Shown here one piece after another: positions 35,619 through 44,924 of a stretch of DNA of 64,000 bases; position 1 is the first letter of the stretch, and each line of letters opens with the position of its first letter. Below the pieces are notes generated by a model, which was not told the origin of the DNA, did no database searches, and saw nothing but the letters and a program-made list of their open reading frames with translations. Position numbers and translations under genes: made by a program. The DNA is from Pseudoalteromonas apostichopi (lineage in GTDB: Bacteria; Pseudomonadota; Gammaproteobacteria; Enterobacterales; Alteromonadaceae). The stretch is taken from the NCBI RefSeq assembly GCF_030297135.1, contig NZ_AP028065.1:434001-498000 (forward strand). Reading direction: 5' to 3'.

Positions 35619-36009
35619 GTATTACTTGTGCTTTATCTTCTTGGTGTCAGGGCCCTTATTCGCCAAGCAGCAGTTAGAAACTGATCAGACAACCGAAAGT
35701 GCACTAGTTGCACTACCAGATACCTGTGTAGCGCTGCGTGAAGGCAGAAATTGTTATGCCGAAGTTGATATTACATGGCACCAGCAGCAAGTTGGTAATT
35801 ACTGCTTACGTAACGCACAAAGCAAGCACATAATGCAATGCTGGTTAATGCAACAAAAGGGCTTATTTAGATACCAATTTGATTCAGCAGAAACCATAGG
35901 TTTTGAACTTATAAGTAGTGATAACGGTAAGGTTGTTGCAAGCACTGAAATACAATTACAGTGGGTCTATCAAAATCGTCAGAAGAAACGTCGTTGGCGA
36001 CTGTTCTAA
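35608..36009 (+). CDS. DUF3019 family secreted protein, cassette A
   Basis: 133 residues with a signal peptide ending GPLFA. Four cysteines in a C-x8-C ... C-x12-C-W pattern (TCVALREGRNCYAE and YCLRN..MQCWL), all of which recur in the paralogue at 45632. The C-terminus is very basic (KKRRWRLF). Probably a periplasmic disulfide-bonded protein. Start ATG overlaps the MipA-like gene; the response regulator gene starts 13 bases downstream. The function is unknown. Confidence 0.75.
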   Translation: MFSKYYLCFIFLVSGPLFAKQQLETDQTTESALVALPDTCVALREGRNCYAEVDITWHQQQVGNYCLRNAQSKHIMQCWLMQQKGLFRYQFDSAETIGFELISSDNGKVVASTEIQLQWVYQNRQKKRRWRLF

Positions 36010-36022
36010 GCAGGAGTAAAAA

Positions 36023-36727
36023 ATGGAACATTACGGAACTATCTTATTAGTAGAAGATGATATCTCGCTCGCCAACTGGGTTGCGGAATACTTAATTGAG
36101 CAAGGCTATCAAACGACTATATGCCAACGCGGTGACCTAGTAGTTGAGCAAGTACGTAAAACAAATCCAGACTTAGTGTTGTTAGATATTATGCTACCAG
36201 GTCAAGATGGTATTAGTGTGTGTCGCGATTTAAGGCATTTTTATCAAGCTCCGATTATTATGCTAACTGCACGTGATGATGAAATGGATGAAGTTATAGG
36301 CCTCGAAGTGGGTGCCAGCGACTATATGATGAAACCAGTTCGCCCTCGCGCTTTATTAGCACGTATTAAAGCTGCACTTCGTTCTAAAACCGACACGCAT
36401 GAAGCTGCAAACTCTGAACTTATAAGTGTTGGTAAATTATCAATTAACACTGAATCACGCACTGTTTACTTGGCTAACGACGAGGTACATATTTCAAGCG
36501 CTGAATATTTACTGCTAAACTATTTAGCAAGCAATGCAGGTCAGGTGGTATCTCGTGATGCGGTATTTAAGGCAACGAAAGGCCGAGAGTATGATGGCTT
36601 GGACAGAAGTGTAGATGTACTCATTTCCTCATTAAGAAAAAAATTTAATGATGACCCACAGCACCCTGAAAAAATTAAAACCATTTGGGGCAAAGGCTAT
36701 TTACTTGTTGCCACTGCTTGGCAATAA
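36023..36727 (+). CDS. OmpR-family response regulator, cassette A
   Basis: 234 residues, AGGAG before the ATG. Receiver domain with acidic pocket ILLVEDD, phosphoacceptor Asp in VLLDIMLPG (about residue 55), Thr and Lys switch residues in IMLTARDDEMD and MMKPVRPRALLARI, followed by a winged helix (SAEYLLLNYLASNAGQVVSRD, SVDVLISSLRKKF, IKTIWGKGYLL). It would be phosphorylated by the next gene's kinase and probably controls the cassette itself; resembles RstA. Confidence 0.92.
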   Translation: MEHYGTILLVEDDISLANWVAEYLIEQGYQTTICQRGDLVVEQVRKTNPDLVLLDIMLPGQDGISVCRDLRHFYQAPIIMLTARDDEMDEVIGLEVGASDYMMKPVRPRALLARIKAALRSKTDTHEAANSELISVGKLSINTESRTVYLANDEVHISSAEYLLLNYLASNAGQVVSRDAVFKATKGREYDGLDRSVDVLISSLRKKFNDDPQHPEKIKTIWGKGYLLVATAWQ

Positions 36728-36739
36728 CGACTAGCGCCT

Positions 36740-38029
36740 GTGAAAAAGTTTTATATTTCGCTACTTGGTAGCGCTTTGCTTTCAATCATTGTTTTGGGCT
36801 GGCTAATTGATGCTTTTAGCCAACAAACCCAGGCACCTCAGGATGTGTTTTCTAGCGAAACGAAAATGATCAAAGGTTTTGCAAAGCAACTGGCTAAACT
36901 TGACGCGAAGCAACGAGAGCACGCTATTGCAGAGTTTAATCAAGACTTTTCTGTACAACTTGAGTATCGACCAACCCAATCCCTTGCGCTGCCTTACTCA
37001 TTATTAGCTCAAATAACTCAGCCAAGTGGTCTCATTCTAGAAGATCAGCAAGGCTATTATTTGCTTTACAGTGAAGCAGCCCTTGATACTCATCATATAA
37101 AAATGCGACTAGACAAAGACTTAACTCATGAACAAGGTAACGATGTATTACTTACCTTGTTATTCTACACTGGGTTATGTGTATTTATGGGCTTCATTAT
37201 TGCACCACTTGCAAAGCGTTTAAGCGTATTAAACGAGGCGGCACAACGCTTTGCAAAAGGTGATTTAAAAAGTCGCATTCAATTATCACACTTTACTTAT
37301 ATCAAAGATGTTGAACTGACATTTAACCGCATGGCAAACCAAATAGAAAAACTCCTTGATGAGAATAAGTTAATGGCATCGAGCTTATCTCATGATATTC
37401 GCACACCTATAGCTTGTTTACGATTTGGTTTAGAAGCGGCACAAGACTGTCCAAGTGAAGAAAAGCGCCTTGAATATCTTGCACGCATGGAAAACGACTT
37501 AGATCAAATGGAGTCTATGTTAAAAAGTTATCTGGCATTTGCAACACTTGAGCAAAAATCTAATCAGCTAACGTTTAACCACTCTGATCTGCAAACTTAT
37601 ATTCTAACTTTAATTCATCAAATAGAACCTAAGCTTGAGCAACGCGGTTTACGAATCAGTCACCGAGTTAAAGTTGGTGATATTTGTGCTGATTTACACT
37701 GGTTAGCACGCGCCATTGTTAATCTATTAAGTAATGCCTGTGACTTTGCAGAGTCTGAAATTTCAATCAGTGCAACCAGTACTAATGAGTGCATCACTAT
37801 AAGTATTGAAGATGACGGCCCTGGTGTGAGCGAACAAAATTGGCAAAAAGTATTTAGCCCATTCTTTCAAGAACAAACGCACCGTAATCGCGATGGAGAA
37901 AGCTACGGGCTAGGTCTTGCTATCGTGGCTAAAGTCGCTGATTGGCACCACGGCACGGTCGAAGTATCAAAAAGTAAGCAGCTAAGTGGCGCCTGTTTTA
38001 GCATAACAATCCAAAATAAAAGCCAATAA
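36740..38029 (+). CDS. Sensor histidine kinase, cassette A
   Basis: 429 residues from a GTG. Two membrane segments (about 7-25 and 133-155) bracket a periplasmic sensor of about 105 residues, followed by a HAMP region, H-box SLSHDIRTP, N-box RAIVNLLSNACDFAE, G1 EDDGPGV and G2 YGLGLAIVAK. RstB-like. It would phosphorylate the response regulator encoded 12 bases upstream. Probably senses an envelope signal linked to the MipA-like and DUF3019 proteins. Confidence 0.92.
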   Translation: MKKFYISLLGSALLSIIVLGWLIDAFSQQTQAPQDVFSSETKMIKGFAKQLAKLDAKQREHAIAEFNQDFSVQLEYRPTQSLALPYSLLAQITQPSGLILEDQQGYYLLYSEAALDTHHIKMRLDKDLTHEQGNDVLLTLLFYTGLCVFMGFIIAPLAKRLSVLNEAAQRFAKGDLKSRIQLSHFTYIKDVELTFNRMANQIEKLLDENKLMASSLSHDIRTPIACLRFGLEAAQDCPSEEKRLEYLARMENDLDQMESMLKSYLAFATLEQKSNQLTFNHSDLQTYILTLIHQIEPKLEQRGLRISHRVKVGDICADLHWLARAIVNLLSNACDFAESEISISATSTNECITISIEDDGPGVSEQNWQKVFSPFFQEQTHRNRDGESYGLGLAIVAKVADWHHGTVEVSKSKQLSGACFSITIQNKSQ

Positions 38030-38086
38030 ACATGTTTCATTTGTGTTAATTGTTTCGTATTGTAATGCGCAATTGCACGAATTCTA

Positions 38087-38174
38087 CGCTGACAACTCGC
38101 ACACAACGAAGAACAACCAAAATGCGGATGATTAACCCTTTTTATTTAGTGTTAATTCGAGTAGATTGTCAGCG
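38087..38174. repeat. Inverted repeat upstream of the SNF transporter gene
   Basis: CGCTGACAA (38087-38095) and TTGTCAGCG (38166-38174): perfect 9-base arms 70 bases apart. Could loop the leader of the transporter mRNA or be two operator half-sites. Confidence 0.3.
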
Positions 38175-38202
38175 CCGTCACAAATAGAGAAGTAACAATA
38201 AT

Positions 38203-39555
38203 ATGAGCGCATCACGTGGGGAGTTCAGCTCCCGCTTTGGATTTATTATGGCTGCAGCAGGCTCTGCTGTTGGCTTAGGAAATATTTGGGGTTTCCCAAC
38301 ACAAACTGCAAGTAATGGCGGTGCCGCGTTTTTAGTGGCTTATTTAGTGTTAGCATTTTGTCTTGCTTATCCTGCTTTAATGGCTGAGTTAGTAATTGGT
38401 CGTCATGGTCAAGCTAATGCCGTCACTTCACTTCGAAAAGTAACGAATCAAGCATGGCAAAAGAAGTTCGCCTTCGTGGTGGGTTTTGGCGGTATTATTT
38501 GTGCGGGTCTCATCTTAAGCTTCTATGCGATCGTGGCAGGCTGGATGTTGAGCGCAACCCTCGAACCCGTTGCACAATTAGCCGGTCAAGAACAAGCTGG
38601 CACTTGGCTAAGTGAGCAGTCACTATCAAGAAACCTTATATTTACTGCTGGATTTATTATTCTAACCGTCTCTATTATCTCTAAGGGTGTAGAAAACGGC
38701 ATCGAAAAATGGTCTAAACGCTTAATGCCTGCCCTTTTAGGTATTTTGTTTATGCTAATCATCTATGTAATGACGCAAGAAGGCGCGATGGAAGGCCTAA
38801 AAGCGTATTTAGTGCCAGACTTTTCATCGATTTTAAACCCAGAGTTATTAGTGAATGCGTTAGGACAGGCGTTTTTCTCATTGTCGCTTGGTACCAGCGT
38901 AATGATTATCTACGGCTCATACATAAGCAAAAAAGAGAATTTAGTATCGCTAGGTGCGTATGTTACTTTAATCGATGTGTTCATTGCCTTTGTAGCTGGT
39001 TTATTGATTATTCCAGCTATGTATGTTGCACAAGCGCAAGGCGTACAAATTTTTTCTGCTGAAGGTGCCCTACTTTCTGAAGATACCTTGGTATTCCAAG
39101 TGCTACCAGCATTATTCACTAGCATGGGTGATGTAGGTATTTTTGTTGGCTTTGCTTTTTTTGCTTTAATGAGTATTGCCGCATTAACGTCATCAATTTC
39201 GATGCTAGAAGCACCTGTTTCTTATGCTGTTGAGCGCTTTGCTTTGAAACGTGTTCAAGCTACTTGGATCATCGGTGGTATCATTGCACTCGTTAGTTTC
39301 ACAATCGTATTTAACCTAAGCACGTTATTTGGTTTTGTAATTACTTTAACCACTAAGATTGGGCAGCCTATTCTAGGCTTAATGTGTTGTATTTTTGTCG
39401 GTTGGATTTGGCATCGTGCGTCTTTACTAAAAGAAATTCAACAAGGATGCCCAGAAGCTGCAAACAGCTTCTTCTGGAAAGTATGGCCATGGTACATTAA
39501 GTTCATTTGTCCACTTGCCATTGCATTGGTATTTGCTAACTCATTATTAAATTAA
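38203..39555 (+). CDS. Neurotransmitter:sodium symporter (SNF) family transporter
   Basis: 450 residues, about eleven membrane segments. The first helix carries AAAGSAVGLGNIWGFP, the signature of NSS carriers, and GGAAFLVAYL follows. Na+-driven amino acid or amine import. The ribosome site is weak (AGAAGTAAC). An inverted repeat with 70 bases between the arms (38087-38095 / 38166-38174) lies in the leader. Confidence 0.92.
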   Translation: MSASRGEFSSRFGFIMAAAGSAVGLGNIWGFPTQTASNGGAAFLVAYLVLAFCLAYPALMAELVIGRHGQANAVTSLRKVTNQAWQKKFAFVVGFGGIICAGLILSFYAIVAGWMLSATLEPVAQLAGQEQAGTWLSEQSLSRNLIFTAGFIILTVSIISKGVENGIEKWSKRLMPALLGILFMLIIYVMTQEGAMEGLKAYLVPDFSSILNPELLVNALGQAFFSLSLGTSVMIIYGSYISKKENLVSLGAYVTLIDVFIAFVAGLLIIPAMYVAQAQGVQIFSAEGALLSEDTLVFQVLPALFTSMGDVGIFVGFAFFALMSIAALTSSISMLEAPVSYAVERFALKRVQATWIIGGIIALVSFTIVFNLSTLFGFVITLTTKIGQPILGLMCCIFVGWIWHRASLLKEIQQGCPEAANSFFWKVWPWYIKFICPLAIALVFANSLLN

Positions 39556-39564
39556 CAAATTACG

Positions 39565-39586
39565 GAGGTAGCCATTTGGCTACCTC
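39565..39586. terminator. Hairpin between the SNF transporter gene and elaA
   Basis: GAGGTAGCC-ATTT-GGCTACCTC (9-bp stem). It lies 10 bases beyond the transporter stop and runs into the last codons of the convergent ElaA gene; there is no T run. Confidence 0.5.
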
Positions 39587-40017
39587 AAACACATATCCTG
39601 GTGTGGAATGCCATCTTCTAAATAATCATCCCCCACATTTACAAAGTCAAATTGCTGATAAAACCCGGTTAAATAGCACTGAGCACCAATCATGATCGCT
39701 TTATCTGGCCAATGTTTTTTACAAGTATCTATCGCGGTTTGCACTAGTTTAGTTGCCAACCCATCACCACGAAATTGCTCTGCAACCAGCACTCGACCAA
39801 ATGCGCTAAATTGCTCATTCTTTTTATAGCAACGTGCATAGGCAGCTACCTGCTGAGCTTTAAACAAAAATATATGCTGAGTAAGCTCATTGTTATCAAC
39901 TTCGTCAATTTCTGGGTAAGGACAGGTTTGCTCTACAACAAATACATCAACCCGCGCCCGTAAAATGGCGAATAACTCATCTTTACTGAGTTCGCTATAA
40001 CTTTTAATAGAAAACAT
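39580..40017 (-). CDS. elaA: GNAT acetyltransferase ElaA
   Basis: 145 residues. The N-terminal LFAILRARVDVFVVEQTCPYPEIDEVD is typical of ElaA, followed by the GNAT motif A (GRVLVAEQFRGDGLATKLV). Substrate unknown. The start codon is preceded by AGGAGC. Convergent with the SNF transporter. Confidence 0.88.
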   Translation of the reverse strand: MFSIKSYSELSKDELFAILRARVDVFVVEQTCPYPEIDEVDNNELTQHIFLFKAQQVAAYARCYKKNEQFSAFGRVLVAEQFRGDGLATKLVQTAIDTCKKHWPDKAIMIGAQCYLTGFYQQFDFVNVGDDYLEDGIPHQDMCLR

Positions 40018-40036
40018 AACGCTCCTTTATGAAGAC

Positions 40037-40062
40037 AAAAAACCCAGCCGTAGCTGGGTTTT
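40037..40062 (-). terminator. Terminator after the Spo0M-like gene
   Basis: AAAACCCAGC-CGTA-GCTGGGTTTT: stem between the Spo0M-like gene and elaA. Both run on the minus strand and the terminator lies just 5' of elaA. Confidence 0.75.
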
Positions 40063-40086
40063 AACTAACTAGCCAATAGTTAGTCT

Positions 40087-40830
40087 TTAAGCAAATAATC
40101 GTTCTAGCTGATCACAAAGCTGTGACAGATTTACATGATCATGTTCAATGGTTAAATCTACATAACCATCCCCTCTGAAGGCGCGATCAAGTTCGATTAA
40201 TACATGTGTTTTATGCGCTTCAGGCACAAACGACAACTCAACCTCTTGTAAACCAAAGAGGCTACGGCTATTTGGGCGATATTCTAATTCTTGATAACAA
40301 CCAGAGTGTGATTGAAAAGTGGGAGCCCTTAAGAAGCCTTTTTCTACATCCGCTTTTACTAGACTGAAGCCCAGTCGATCCATCGCTTCCATAAACGTGC
40401 TTACAGCGTCATTAGGATAAATATGCAATGCATCACGGTCTGTTGGATCAAGCGCTAAATCAATGTCTAAGCCAGTTTCAAGCCAAACATGCGATTGGTT
40501 ATAACCAGCATTAATTTCGGTGATCGGTGTTTCAGAATGAAGGCGAGCTTCAAATGGAATATGTTTTTCAACACCCGCTGCAATTGTGCCTATATCTGTA
40601 ATACGCCATTTTTCAATAACATGGTTTGTGAAATACTCACCATCTTCGCCATCGACTTTTACACGTGTCATAAGTGCTAGGTCTAAACCCGATATTTCTT
40701 GGTCCACATCGCCACCTTTGATGACAATAACGGCATTAAATTTTTGACCCGGTTGTAAATGCTCTGTCTCGAGTACAGTGTCAACTTTTGCTGCACCAAT
40801 GCCTACTGATGCAAGGATTTTCTTAAACAT
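40087..40830 (-). CDS. Spo0M-like (sporulation-control family) protein
   Basis: 247 residues. The arrestin-like N-terminal half reads ILASVGIGAAKVDTVLETEHLQPGQKFNAVIVIKGGDVDQEISGL, as in Spo0M of Bacillus, and the family is common in non-sporing gammaproteobacteria. The C-terminal part has a second beta-rich domain and an acidic helix. No signal peptide; cytoplasmic. Physiological role in this group unknown. It lies alone, minus strand, followed by a terminator. Confidence 0.85.
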   Translation of the reverse strand: MFKKILASVGIGAAKVDTVLETEHLQPGQKFNAVIVIKGGDVDQEISGLDLALMTRVKVDGEDGEYFTNHVIEKWRITDIGTIAAGVEKHIPFEARLHSETPITEINAGYNQSHVWLETGLDIDLALDPTDRDALHIYPNDAVSTFMEAMDRLGFSLVKADVEKGFLRAPTFQSHSGCYQELEYRPNSRSLFGLQEVELSFVPEAHKTHVLIELDRAFRGDGYVDLTIEHDHVNLSQLCDQLERLFA

Positions 40831-41051
40831 CTATTCTCCTTAAGCCAGCTTCTAACCTATGGCTTAAATTCCTTTGTTAATGCATCTTAACCACAATTAA
40901 AAGCTAATGTCAGCGAAAAAATGATGCTTTTGCCGGATTAATCAATAAATCATGTATAAGTGCTTATTTTTTGAACTCCTATTACTCGTTGTTGTTTTCC
41001 AACTACGAATATTTCGCTACACTTCAAACAAATGAAGTTAAAAGAACAATT

Positions 41052-42623
41052 ATGGAACTAATCTACTTTGCTACCGCGTTCGTTTGTGGCTTTGCTGTTT
41101 ACCAGTTAAAGTTGCCTCCTCTTATCGGCTTTTTATTAGCGGGTTTTGCACTCAACCTATATGGATATAAGACAACCGAGCTGCTAAATACCTTGGCAAG
41201 TCTTGGTGTTACTTTGTTATTGTTTAGCATTGGTCTTAAACTCAAAGTATCTAACCTAATGAAGCCACAAGTATGGGCGCCAGCCTCAATGCATATTGTT
41301 TTGAGTAGCACGCTGTTTAGTGGTTTTATGTTGTTATTAGGTGCCTTAGCACTACCTTTATTTAATGAGCTGACTTGGCAAAGTGCATTATTAGTCGGCT
41401 TTGCCTTTAGCTTCTCAAGCACCGTATTTGCAGTAAAAGTACTTGAAGAGCGCGGTGAAATGGCAAGCCTTCATGGTAAAATTGCTATTGGTATCTTAGT
41501 TATGCAAGATATCTTTGCAGTTATCTTCTTAGCCATCAGTACAGGTAAAGCCCCAAATATTTGGGCACTGGCATTATTAGTCGGCTTACCAGTTTTAAGA
41601 CCTGTGATGTTTTGGGTATTAAACCGCTCAAAGCACGGTGAATTATTGCCGCTGTTTGGTTTTTTCTTTGCACTTATTATTGGCTATCAGGCTTTTGAGT
41701 TCGCGGGCCTTAAGGGTGATTTAGGCGCTTTGATCATTGGTATGATGTTCGCTTCACATAAAAAAGCTGGTGAGTTATCAAAGTCGTTACTTAATTTAAA
41801 AGACATATTATTAGTCGGCTTTTTCTTAAATATTGGCTTGAATGCAGAACTGACAACTCATGCAGTAATCGTTGCAATCATCATTATATTAGTCTTACCA
41901 TTAAAAGTTGCTCTTTATTATGTGCTAACAAACACATTCAAATTACGTGCTCGTACTTCTTTGTTAAGTGCCTTCAGCTTAGCTAATTATAGTGAGTTTG
42001 GCTTAATTGTGTGTGCTGTTGCCGCCACCAGTAATATGATCACCTCTGAGTGGTTGGCAGTGATGGCTATTGCTGTGTCGATCACCTTTATTTTAGCTTC
42101 GCCATTAAATAAGCGCTCAAATGAAGTTTATGTGAAAATTGAACATTGGCTGCTTAAATTTGAAAGTGATAGTCGTCTTGCTGAAGAGCTGCCCGTAAAC
42201 CTTAATGATACAAAAATTGTTATATTTGGCATGGGTCGCATTGGTACAGGTGCTTATGAAACAATCAGCCAAACCCATCCAAATCTTGTCGCAGGTATTG
42301 ATATAAAGCCTGATGTTGTTGATAAACACATCAAACGCGGTCGCCGTGTATTGCTTGCAGACGCCACTGACCCTGATTTTTGGCAGCGTGTAAATCACTC
42401 ACATGTAGGGATGGTGATGCTTGCGATGCCGAAGCATATGCAAAATATTTTTGCTTTAGAGCAACTTCGTGCTTCTGGCTATGAAGGTCAGGTTACTGCT
42501 ATTGCAAACTACCCAGATCAGCAAAAAGAACTAGAAGATATGGGGGTTGACTCAACATATAACTTCTATTTAGAAGCTGGTAGTGGCTTCGCTGAGCATG
42601 TAAAACAAAAACTTTTCTCTTAA
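41052..42623 (+). CDS. CPA2-type cation:proton antiporter with a RCK/TrkA-N domain
   Basis: 523 residues from ATG 41052 (MELIYFATAF); a TTG 27 codons upstream is the longer alternative. About 12-13 membrane segments in the KefB/YbaL fold (LPPLIGFLLAGFAL, FSFSSTVFAVKVLEERGEMASLHGKIAIGILVMQDIFAV, KGDLGALIIGM) are followed by a RCK (TrkA-N) domain: KIVIFGMGRIGTGAY and VLLADATDPDFW. Probably K+/H+ exchange. The strong terminator follows. Confidence 0.9.
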   Translation: MELIYFATAFVCGFAVYQLKLPPLIGFLLAGFALNLYGYKTTELLNTLASLGVTLLLFSIGLKLKVSNLMKPQVWAPASMHIVLSSTLFSGFMLLLGALALPLFNELTWQSALLVGFAFSFSSTVFAVKVLEERGEMASLHGKIAIGILVMQDIFAVIFLAISTGKAPNIWALALLVGLPVLRPVMFWVLNRSKHGELLPLFGFFFALIIGYQAFEFAGLKGDLGALIIGMMFASHKKAGELSKSLLNLKDILLVGFFLNIGLNAELTTHAVIVAIIIILVLPLKVALYYVLTNTFKLRARTSLLSAFSLANYSEFGLIVCAVAATSNMITSEWLAVMAIAVSITFILASPLNKRSNEVYVKIEHWLLKFESDSRLAEELPVNLNDTKIVIFGMGRIGTGAYETISQTHPNLVAGIDIKPDVVDKHIKRGRRVLLADATDPDFWQRVNHSHVGMVMLAMPKHMQNIFALEQLRASGYEGQVTAIANYPDQQKELEDMGVDSTYNFYLEAGSGFAEHVKQKLFS

Positions 42624-42634
42624 TGTAAAAAAAA

Positions 42635-42672
42635 AATTATCAGTACCTTCAGATGGTACTGATAATTATTTT
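42635..42672 (+). terminator. Terminator of the CPA2 antiporter gene
   Basis: AATTATCAGTACC-TTCAGAT-GGTACTGATAATT then ATTTT: 13-bp stem. Confidence 0.85.
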
Positions 42673-42909
42673 CACTGTATTCAGTTAGTTGGCTAACTAG
42701 TTTTCTTAGCAAATCAAATCAGTCCCCCCTATTGGGTCAAGCTTATTTACAAAGCTTTACATCCAGATTAGCAATCAGGCTAAAAAAAAGAGTAGAATTA
42801 ATTTCAAGATGCTTAGCTAAGTATCTATTTTTAACACAAAAAAGTTTAACAGTGTTGTTGTACCGCTGTTTATTTCACAGCACTTGTTAGATGGATTGAG
42901 GTTGTTTAA

Positions 42910-43191
42910 ATGAAAAATAAGTTTACCAACGAGTTTTTAGCAAACACGGATGATGCACGTACCGGGAAACTTTCAGATATTCAGCAGCAACTTGATGAGT
43001 TACAAAATAACGGCATGACTGCTTTGGATATTAGAACCGTGCTATTCAACAAGATGCTCGATGTATATCAAGTACCTAGTGATCATTTTCTTCGTGACTG
43101 TGAAACACCTGAACGAATCGACGACCCAGCTATTGCCCTCAAGCTAAATAAGCTTGGCTTTACGAAAAAGCGTCGCAACCAACTACACTAA
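42910..43191 (+). CDS. Hypothetical protein, 93 residues
   Basis: No signal peptide or membrane segment. Largely helical and charged: EFLANTDDARTGKLSDIQQQLDELQN, then ALDIRTVLFNKMLDVYQVPSDHFL and a basic C-terminus (KKRRNQLH). The AGGTTGTTTAA sequence before the ATG is a weak ribosome site. No family recognised. The A/T-rich region before it (42673-42909) has no other feature. Confidence 0.6.
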   Translation: MKNKFTNEFLANTDDARTGKLSDIQQQLDELQNNGMTALDIRTVLFNKMLDVYQVPSDHFLRDCETPERIDDPAIALKLNKLGFTKKRRNQLH

Positions 43192-43329
43192 TACGCCGTA
43201 ATTAATTTAGTGGCTGTTATTCTGAGGGCCTACATCCCTCACTAAATAGGCTGTTTCTTGCCCGTCACAGCCTATTTTCTCTCCCCTTTTTACCGTATCA
43301 TCTAGCTTTAAAATTTCTTTGAGATAAAG

Positions 43330-43545
43330 ATGGATACAGCTCAACTCAAACGCGCCATAAATACTAAGATGCCATTTGGAAAGTATGCTGGTCGCCCTTT
43401 ATTATTGCTGCCAGAGCCTTATTTGGTGTGGTTTAAACAACAAGGATTTCCTGATTCCCAGTTAGGTGCACAACTAGCGATGATGTATGAAGTGAAGCTC
43501 AATGGCCTAGAAAAAATGCTAATGCCATTATTAGATGAAAAATAA
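43330..43545 (+). CDS. DUF3820-family small protein
   Basis: 71 residues: INTKMPFGKYAGRPLLLLPEPYLVWFKQQGFPDSQLGAQLAMMYE, which matches the DUF3820 pattern (M-P-F-G-K-Y-x-G and P-x-x-Y-L-V-W). In some pseudomonads described as a quorum-regulated virulence factor, a label based on remote similarity. Cytoplasmic; the terminator lies 75 bases after the stop. Confidence 0.8.
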   Translation: MDTAQLKRAINTKMPFGKYAGRPLLLLPEPYLVWFKQQGFPDSQLGAQLAMMYEVKLNGLEKMLMPLLDEK

Positions 43546-43621
43546 TTAACCTTTTTTCGAACTTTTATAATTAAGTGTGGTCTATTACTTTGCTACTTGT
43601 TTATTTTTGGTTTTAATCTTT

Positions 43622-43646
43622 AAAAAGCGCCTTAGGCGCTTTTTTT
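43622..43646. terminator. Terminator between the DUF3820 gene and cassette B
   Basis: AAAAAGCGCC-TTA-GGCGCTTTTTTT: 10-bp stem with A and T runs, likely working on both strands. Confidence 0.85.
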
Positions 43647-43676
43647 ATGCCTGCAAAAATACCTGTAATCTAAGGC

Positions 43677-44918
43677 TTAATTAGTCTTGAACAAGCGAAT
43701 CACAAATTTTGCTCCACCTAATGGTGAATCACACACTTCAGACTGCCCTTGATGCCAACTGACAATTTTAGCGACAATTGCAAGACCTAACCCAAAGCCA
43801 CCTGTTTTCTTATCACGGCTTTTATCTAAACGAGTAAATGGCTTAAAAATACTTTGCCACTCAGATTTAGCGATCCCTGGACCATCGTCTTCAACACTAA
43901 TTTGTATCGAATCACCTAACTCTTCAAGGCTCACATGAATTTTGTGGTTTGCGTATTTTTGTGCATTGCCTAATAGGTTTTGAATACAACGCGCCATAAA
44001 ATGCTCGTCACACTCGTAGTAAAGCTGCTTAGGTGCACTCACTGCTACCTCAATGTCAGTAGCAAATTCGAGCTTATTCACCACACTGTTGATAAGCGCA
44101 GTAAGGTCACAAGAACGTGGTTTTAAACTCGGTTGATGTGAATCAAGCCGCGCATATTCCAGCATTTCGGAAACTAACGCCTCAAGCTCTGCAATATCAG
44201 CCTGCATGTTATCAATGTAAGTATAAGATTTTTCATTCTCAACTTGCTCTTCAAGCATAGCAATTGCAAACTTTAAACGAGCAAGTGGCGTTCTAAACTC
44301 ATGAGAAACAGAAGAAGTAAGCTCTTGCTGTGCTGCTAGAAGGTATTGGATACGCTCTTGCATCGCATTGAGTGTATCTGTGATTGGCAGGAAAAAGGAT
44401 TTGGAAGCGTCTTGTAGTTCGAAGTCTTGCGCTCCTCCTACAGCTTCACAGGCAAGTGTGAGTTTATTAAAATCTCGCCATAGTAATAAGCTCCATAGCC
44501 CAATAGGCAAACCAATTACTGTTAATAATAAAAAGTAAGGCCAAACTGAGCTAAAATTTGGGTTTTCAACAGAAAGTGGACCTACTTGCAAAAGCTGTGT
44601 GTCGTTGATAGCAATATACCAAACCACCTTTTGCTCTTTATTAAACAAATACAGATGATGATCATTTTTGAGCTGTGATTTTAAATCATCTGGTAAAGCA
44701 AGGTCTGAGAGATTAATCAATTCGCTTTCATACTCTCGTTGTAGCGAAGCTAAACCATTATCCGTTTGGCTTAATAGCCATAGAGATTTACCAAATTCTT
44801 GGTCGAGGGCGATTTGTTGTTGAGTTTCTTCGTAGGGCCATAACTGTTCTATGACCCCACTAACAAGAAACAGAGAAACTATTATATAAAGATATAAGCT
44901 TGCAAATAGTTTCCCCAT
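43677..44918 (-). CDS. Sensor histidine kinase, cassette B
   Basis: 413 residues: TM1 at about 7-23, a periplasmic segment of about 105 residues, TM2 near 130-147, then HAMP-like linker and kinase core. H-box SVSHEFRTP, N-box IQNLLGNAQKYANH, G1 VEDDGPGI, G2 GFGLGLAIVAK. Close in layout to the kinase at 36740 (both end IVAK-x2-WH-G and GA-F-I), but with different sensor sequence. Six bases separate the RR stop from its start. RstB-like. Confidence 0.92.
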   Translation of the reverse strand: MGKLFASLYLYIIVSLFLVSGVIEQLWPYEETQQQIALDQEFGKSLWLLSQTDNGLASLQREYESELINLSDLALPDDLKSQLKNDHHLYLFNKEQKVVWYIAINDTQLLQVGPLSVENPNFSSVWPYFLLLTVIGLPIGLWSLLLWRDFNKLTLACEAVGGAQDFELQDASKSFFLPITDTLNAMQERIQYLLAAQQELTSSVSHEFRTPLARLKFAIAMLEEQVENEKSYTYIDNMQADIAELEALVSEMLEYARLDSHQPSLKPRSCDLTALINSVVNKLEFATDIEVAVSAPKQLYYECDEHFMARCIQNLLGNAQKYANHKIHVSLEELGDSIQISVEDDGPGIAKSEWQSIFKPFTRLDKSRDKKTGGFGLGLAIVAKIVSWHQGQSEVCDSPLGGAKFVIRLFKTN

Positions 44919-44924
44919 TAATGT

